NCBI GenBank assembly: GCA_963840975.1
Contig: CAWJBC010000021.1
Coordinates: 62,001 to 126,000 of the forward strand
Direction: 5' to 3'
From: JAADJA01 sp963840975
GTDB lineage: Bacteria; Bacteroidota; Bacteroidia; Bacteroidales; JAADJA01
Length of the DNA: 64,000 nucleotides
Positions within the stretch are counted from its first letter, which is position 1. Each line of letters begins with the position of its first letter. Both the position numbers and the translations under genes were made by a program. This document shows, piece by piece, positions 61,124 to 64,000 of the stretch. Under the pieces are notes generated by a model. It was not told the origin of the DNA. It saw only the letters and a list, made by a program, of their open reading frames with translations, and searched no databases.

Positions 61124-64000
61124 ATTCATTCCGCTGCTGATGATCATAGTGCAGGGGATCATCACCTGACCTTCATCAGGATCGTTGCTGGTTATTTTAA
61201 TATTTGCCTGGTAAGTCCCTACAGGATATGAGCCTGCGTTGAAGCTGACATTTATATTTTGGTTATTTCCTTGTGTAACCGAACCTGCAACTGCTGTCCC
61301 TCCGTTAATATTGAGCCAGGTTTGGGAAGGTATGTAGGTATAGTCAATAACCAGGTAAGGTTTGTTAGTTTCATTCCAGCCATCAAAACCAATGTGGTAT
61401 GTGCTATTGTCCCTGTCCATGATACCGATGGCAAACCAGTTCTGTGCTAATGCAGCCTGAAGGTTGGTATTCACATTCCCACCCAAAATATGAGTTACCC
61501 AGCCGATGGGAAGTGTACCCACTTCATTGCGGTATAAATAAAATCCTGTATTTGCTTCCGCATTGATATCAGCATAAAGCACTGAAGGAGATGCCGTTTC
61601 TGGATCATTGGTAACGGGGGTGATGCTCCAGTAAGGAAAATTATTGGCATTGACATAGCCATGAAACTCAACGGAATTGATGGTGGCTCCGTCAGGGATG
61701 TTGCTCACATCAAATTTCATCCATCCAGCCTCGGTAGGTGGGTATCCTTTTACCAGGCTTACTTGTGTTTTAGCTGAGGATGTGCAGGTACCAGTGGAAT
61801 AACTAAAATTTAACGGATAAACAGTAGCAAGTGATTCACTATTACTGATATAGTCCACTTCAGCAGTGAAATCGAGAGGGGTAGTTCCGATATTGGCAAT
61901 GTTCAGTAAATCATTGGCAACACCCCCCGGGACGATAGTTTTGGTGAAAGAAGCCGGTGATACATTAATTTCAGGTGCTATAATCGTTGATGGCGGGAAA
62001 ACAACATAGTCAACCCATGCACAATCGTCGTCGGTAATGACCGAATTGTCTTTACTATATGTCCACTTGAAGGTATGGATCCCAGTTGTAACGGCATAAC
62101 TTACCTGTCCCCAATCAACAGTACCTGACCACTGACCCTGCTGTACACCATCAATATAGAATTTTAAAAAATCATAATTCGCTTCCGATGAAGTTTTACG
62201 ATAGAATGAGATGTTTCCGGTACTGTTAACCAGCAGTTGCACACTTAATGAGGAAGTCTGGCTGTGTTCAATTGAACCGGATATAGCCGTGTAATTGCCT
62301 TCGTATTGCCCTGCTGTAACAACCGCCCAGTTGGCGCTGCCGCTAAAAGTCCAGGGAAGTTTAGTGAAATTACCTGACTCCCAATTTTCGATAATAAGAC
62401 CAACCGATGCATAATGAGTGTGGCTGAAGCCATAATTTCCTGAAACAATGTTCATTATCAGGTCAATTGTTTGACCGATAGGAGTCGAAGGCGAGCAGGT
62501 AATATTGAAAACAGCATTGGCGGAACCGCCCACAGCAATATCCCCCAGGGCTGCGGTCCCCTGGTTAATTGTGATGTAGGGAGATGTGGAGGTAAGAGTG
62601 ACTGAAGCCGAAGGTGACAAACTGTGACCTGTATTATTCACAACAGCATTGATGGTAATTGTTTCGCCCGGATCGAGGTACCCGTTGTTGTTACCGCTGG
62701 CATCGGATATAGTAACAGTACCCATTGAAAGAACGGGTGCATGGCTTATGATTGGTATATTACTGTACCAGCTATTGGTTCCGCTAACAGCCGTCATGTT
62801 GATAAGTACAGTGTGCTCATCAGGAATATTGCCCGCTACACTAAATGCAAAAGCATTTGAAGCAAGAATGGTTTGGTTAGCAGCAATATTACCATAATTA
62901 TGAAAATTATCGGTAATCGTGATATAAGGATCGGATGTTGAAAGCGTAACATTTACAGCGTTTGCCTGCTCTGTCCCGACATTTTTTACTGCCATTGACA
63001 TCAATATAGATTCACCGTAATCCATTAGTCCGTTACCGTTTCCACCAGCAAGGTCATTCAGTGAAAATGTTTCTTTGATAACATATGGTCCCGCCGGTTG
63101 GATCACCAGCAGTGAACCAATAAATGGAATTACATTTCCTCCCCTGACTGTAACAGTTAATGTTTCCAGAACTTCCGAAGTGATATCAACATAAGCCTTG
63201 CCGGTAGCATCCGTAACGGCTGTTGAAAAAACTGCATTTCCTGTTACGCAAACCTGGGCATTAGCTACAGGCAAGCCAGTGGCTGTATGGGTTACTGTAA
63301 ATTCAACCAGGTTATTCCCAAAAGGAATAGCGGCGATATAGTTTACATTTATTGCCTGGGGTATATCCTTCCAGATATGGATGGAGGGATCGCCCAATAC
63401 ACAATAAATTTTATAATGATAACTAACATAAGTATCGCTGCCGCCAAAAACGTTGTACATATAGAGTTTTCCACGAAGCAGCCCCTGTCCGGGAGTTTCC
63501 AGACCTTCCTGGAACATGCCAACATAAATGCCCTTATCTATTTTGTTGTTGTAGGTTGTATGGGTGTTTCCTGTTGGTCCGACGAAAGCTGCGGCACCTT
63601 TCGGGCTTCCGAGTGTTCCCATCTCCAGCCATTCTTCTCCAAAGCAATTACCGCTTGTAGTAGAGGTGAAATTTGCAACTCCACATCCGATGCTGGTAAC
63701 AAAAGTGAATTTTTCGGCATTGGTCAGAGTGGTAACATCTGTAGTGCTGAATTGGTAACAACCTGCCCACCAGCCAGTGAACCAACCTTCACCGCGATAA
63801 TTTAACCAGCTTCTTCCATTGTTAATGGCATTCTTGACGTCAGTCAGGTTATAGGGACAGCCTGAAGCGGGCATCATCATGGTGTCAACCGAAGTAAAAC
63901 CTCCATCCAGAAGCATACACTCCGCAGCGAACCGCTTGGTTTCTAGCCTGGGAAGGGTAGGCATTATTCGAACAGCAGATTCCTTTATTAAACCAATCGG
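60467..64000 (-). CDS. Gingipain-like C25 peptidase with adhesin domains and dockerin-like module (5' end outside window)
   Basis: The C-terminal 1177 residues of a large secreted protein; the frame is open to base 64000, so the N-terminus is missing. Residues ~13-215 are the C25 catalytic region. The Cys position is clear (FVTSIGCGVANF), and GEEWLEMG, GAAAFVGPTGNTHTTYNNKID and YCVLGDPSIHIW are family blocks. The usual His motif NYxGHG reads NYRGEG, so the catalytic His is Glu. Ig-like domains follow (NAQVCVTGNAVFSTAVTDATGKAYVD; CARDB-like GNGLMDYGESILM and NNGYLDPGETITI), then a cleaved-adhesin/MAM-like domain (WESGNFTKLPWTFSG) and a beta-rich segment. The last 218 residues are the shared module. 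Activity is uncertain. Confidence 0.85.
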   Translation of the reverse strand, partial: PIGLIKESAVRIMPTLPRLETKRFAAECMLLDGGFTSVDTMMMPASGCPYNLTDVKNAINNGRSWLNYRGEGWFTGWWAGCYQFSTTDVTTLTNAEKFTFVTSIGCGVANFTSTTSGNCFGEEWLEMGTLGSPKGAAAFVGPTGNTHTTYNNKIDKGIYVGMFQEGLETPGQGLLRGKLYMYNVFGGSDTYVSYHYKIYCVLGDPSIHIWKDIPQAINVNYIAAIPFGNNLVEFTVTHTATGLPVANAQVCVTGNAVFSTAVTDATGKAYVDITSEVLETLTVTVRGGNVIPFIGSLLVIQPAGPYVIKETFSLNDLAGGNGNGLMDYGESILMSMAVKNVGTEQANAVNVTLSTSDPYITITDNFHNYGNIAANQTILASNAFAFSVAGNIPDEHTVLINMTAVSGTNSWYSNIPIISHAPVLSMGTVTISDASGNNNGYLDPGETITINAVVNNTGHSLSPSASVTLTSTSPYITINQGTAALGDIAVGGSANAVFNITCSPSTPIGQTIDLIMNIVSGNYGFSHTHYASVGLIIENWESGNFTKLPWTFSGSANWAVVTAGQYEGNYTAISGSIEHSQTSSLSVQLLVNSTGNISFYRKTSSEANYDFLKFYIDGVQQGQWSGTVDWGQVSYAVTTGIHTFKWTYSKDNSVITDDDCAWVDYVVFPPSTIIAPEINVSPASFTKTIVPGGVANDLLNIANIGTTPLDFTAEVDYISNSESLATVYPLNFSYSTGTCTSSAKTQVSLVKGYPPTEAGWMKFDVSNIPDGATINSVEFHGYVNANNFPYWSITPVTNDPETASPSVLYADINAEANTGFYLYRNEVGTLPIGWVTHILGGNVNTNLQAALAQNWFAIGIMDRDNSTYHIGFDGWNETNKPYLVIDYTYIPSQTWLNINGGTAVAGSVTQGNNQNINVSFNAGSYPVGTYQANIKITSNDPDEGQVMIPCTMIISSGMNVSLKVLLEGPFSGTSMGNAINAILPLSQPYNATPWNYTGTETVATMPSNVVDWVLVELRDATTASNATLATRITRQAALLLTNGNIVATDGTSPLFFANGVSNSLFVIIHHRNHLAILSSNAVTINGENYTYDFSTSLGQAYGSNAQKELTDGYYGMWSGDAYCNGTIGNDDLVPTWKSNSGKTGYYPADLNFDRQVNNLDKDSYWFPNVGKGTNVPL

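Noticed and set aside
63287..63805. 172-codon plus-strand ORF inside the C25 protease gene
   Set aside because: Antisense of the catalytic domain; no recognisable features.
1..64000. Genome-wide reassignment of TGA
   Set aside because: TGA ends several intact genes here (hydG, rimP, the SGNH hydrolase, the FG-GAP protein), so it is a normal stop codon.

Overview
The window reads as a chromosomal segment of an anaerobic, fermentative member of the Bacteroidota (Bacteroidales or Marinilabiliales-like). Evidence is moderately AT-rich DNA, promoters of the Bacteroidota type (TTG/TTTG, about 19-20 nt, TAnnTTTG), a lipidated TamL-type outer-membrane assembly factor, a type IX secretion (T9SS) C-terminal sorting domain, a gingipain-like C25 protease, a three-subunit biotin-dependent acyl-CoA carboxylase, ptb-buk and the complete [FeFe]-hydrogenase maturation set. 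No rRNA, tRNA, phage, insertion sequence or CRISPR array was recognised.

Layout. 1-6214: end of a histidine kinase, a response regulator, a receiver-kinase hybrid, then hydG, hydF and hydE; hydrogenase structural genes are probably just upstream of the window. 6429-9612: pdxB and transketolase. 9794-10255: a HicAB toxin-antitoxin pair (minus strand). 10386-15294: the rimP-nusA-infB operon. 15815-17792: a sigma-54-type response regulator and an HPt protein. 17793-21384 (minus): carboxyltransferase, biotin carrier and biotin carboxylase. 21598-23673 (minus): a stand-alone EF-G. 23974-27785: TamL and a RecD-like helicase. 28059-31489: M64 peptidase, ptb, buk. 31638-33892 (minus): an acyltransferase and dnaX, the latter broken by an in-frame TGA and a frameshift. 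33893-36469: an accessory gap with a PemK/MazF-type toxin-antitoxin pair and a four-copy hairpin-repeat array.

36470-44969 is an envelope/secreted block: an SGNH hydrolase, a T9SS-sorted FG-GAP/PKD protein, an unusual propeller / acidic repeat / barrel protein and a transglutaminase-like protein. 45079-54515 (minus) holds an outer-membrane barrel and an operon of secreted GH57-like and GH13 enzymes, alkaline phosphatase, a DUF2185 protein and a membrane protein. It faces a divergent gene (54682-56709) for a secreted protein with four starch-binding-like domains. 56745-59269 (minus) holds KdsC, DAHP synthase and an epimerase-CBS fusion. Then come a TfoX-domain gene with an in-frame TGA at its conserved Cys position, a small membrane protein, and a C25-type protease running off the window end.

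The best candidate for something undescribed is a C-terminal module of about 220 residues shared by three secreted proteins here (GH57-like enzyme, four-CBM protein, C25 protease). It combines a beta-rich domain with two dockerin-like Asp/Asn loops, ends at the chain terminus with VP or VPL, and takes the place of a T9SS domain. Together the genes describe a cell that degrades alpha-glucans and protein outside the cell and disposes of electrons as H2 and short-chain acids.
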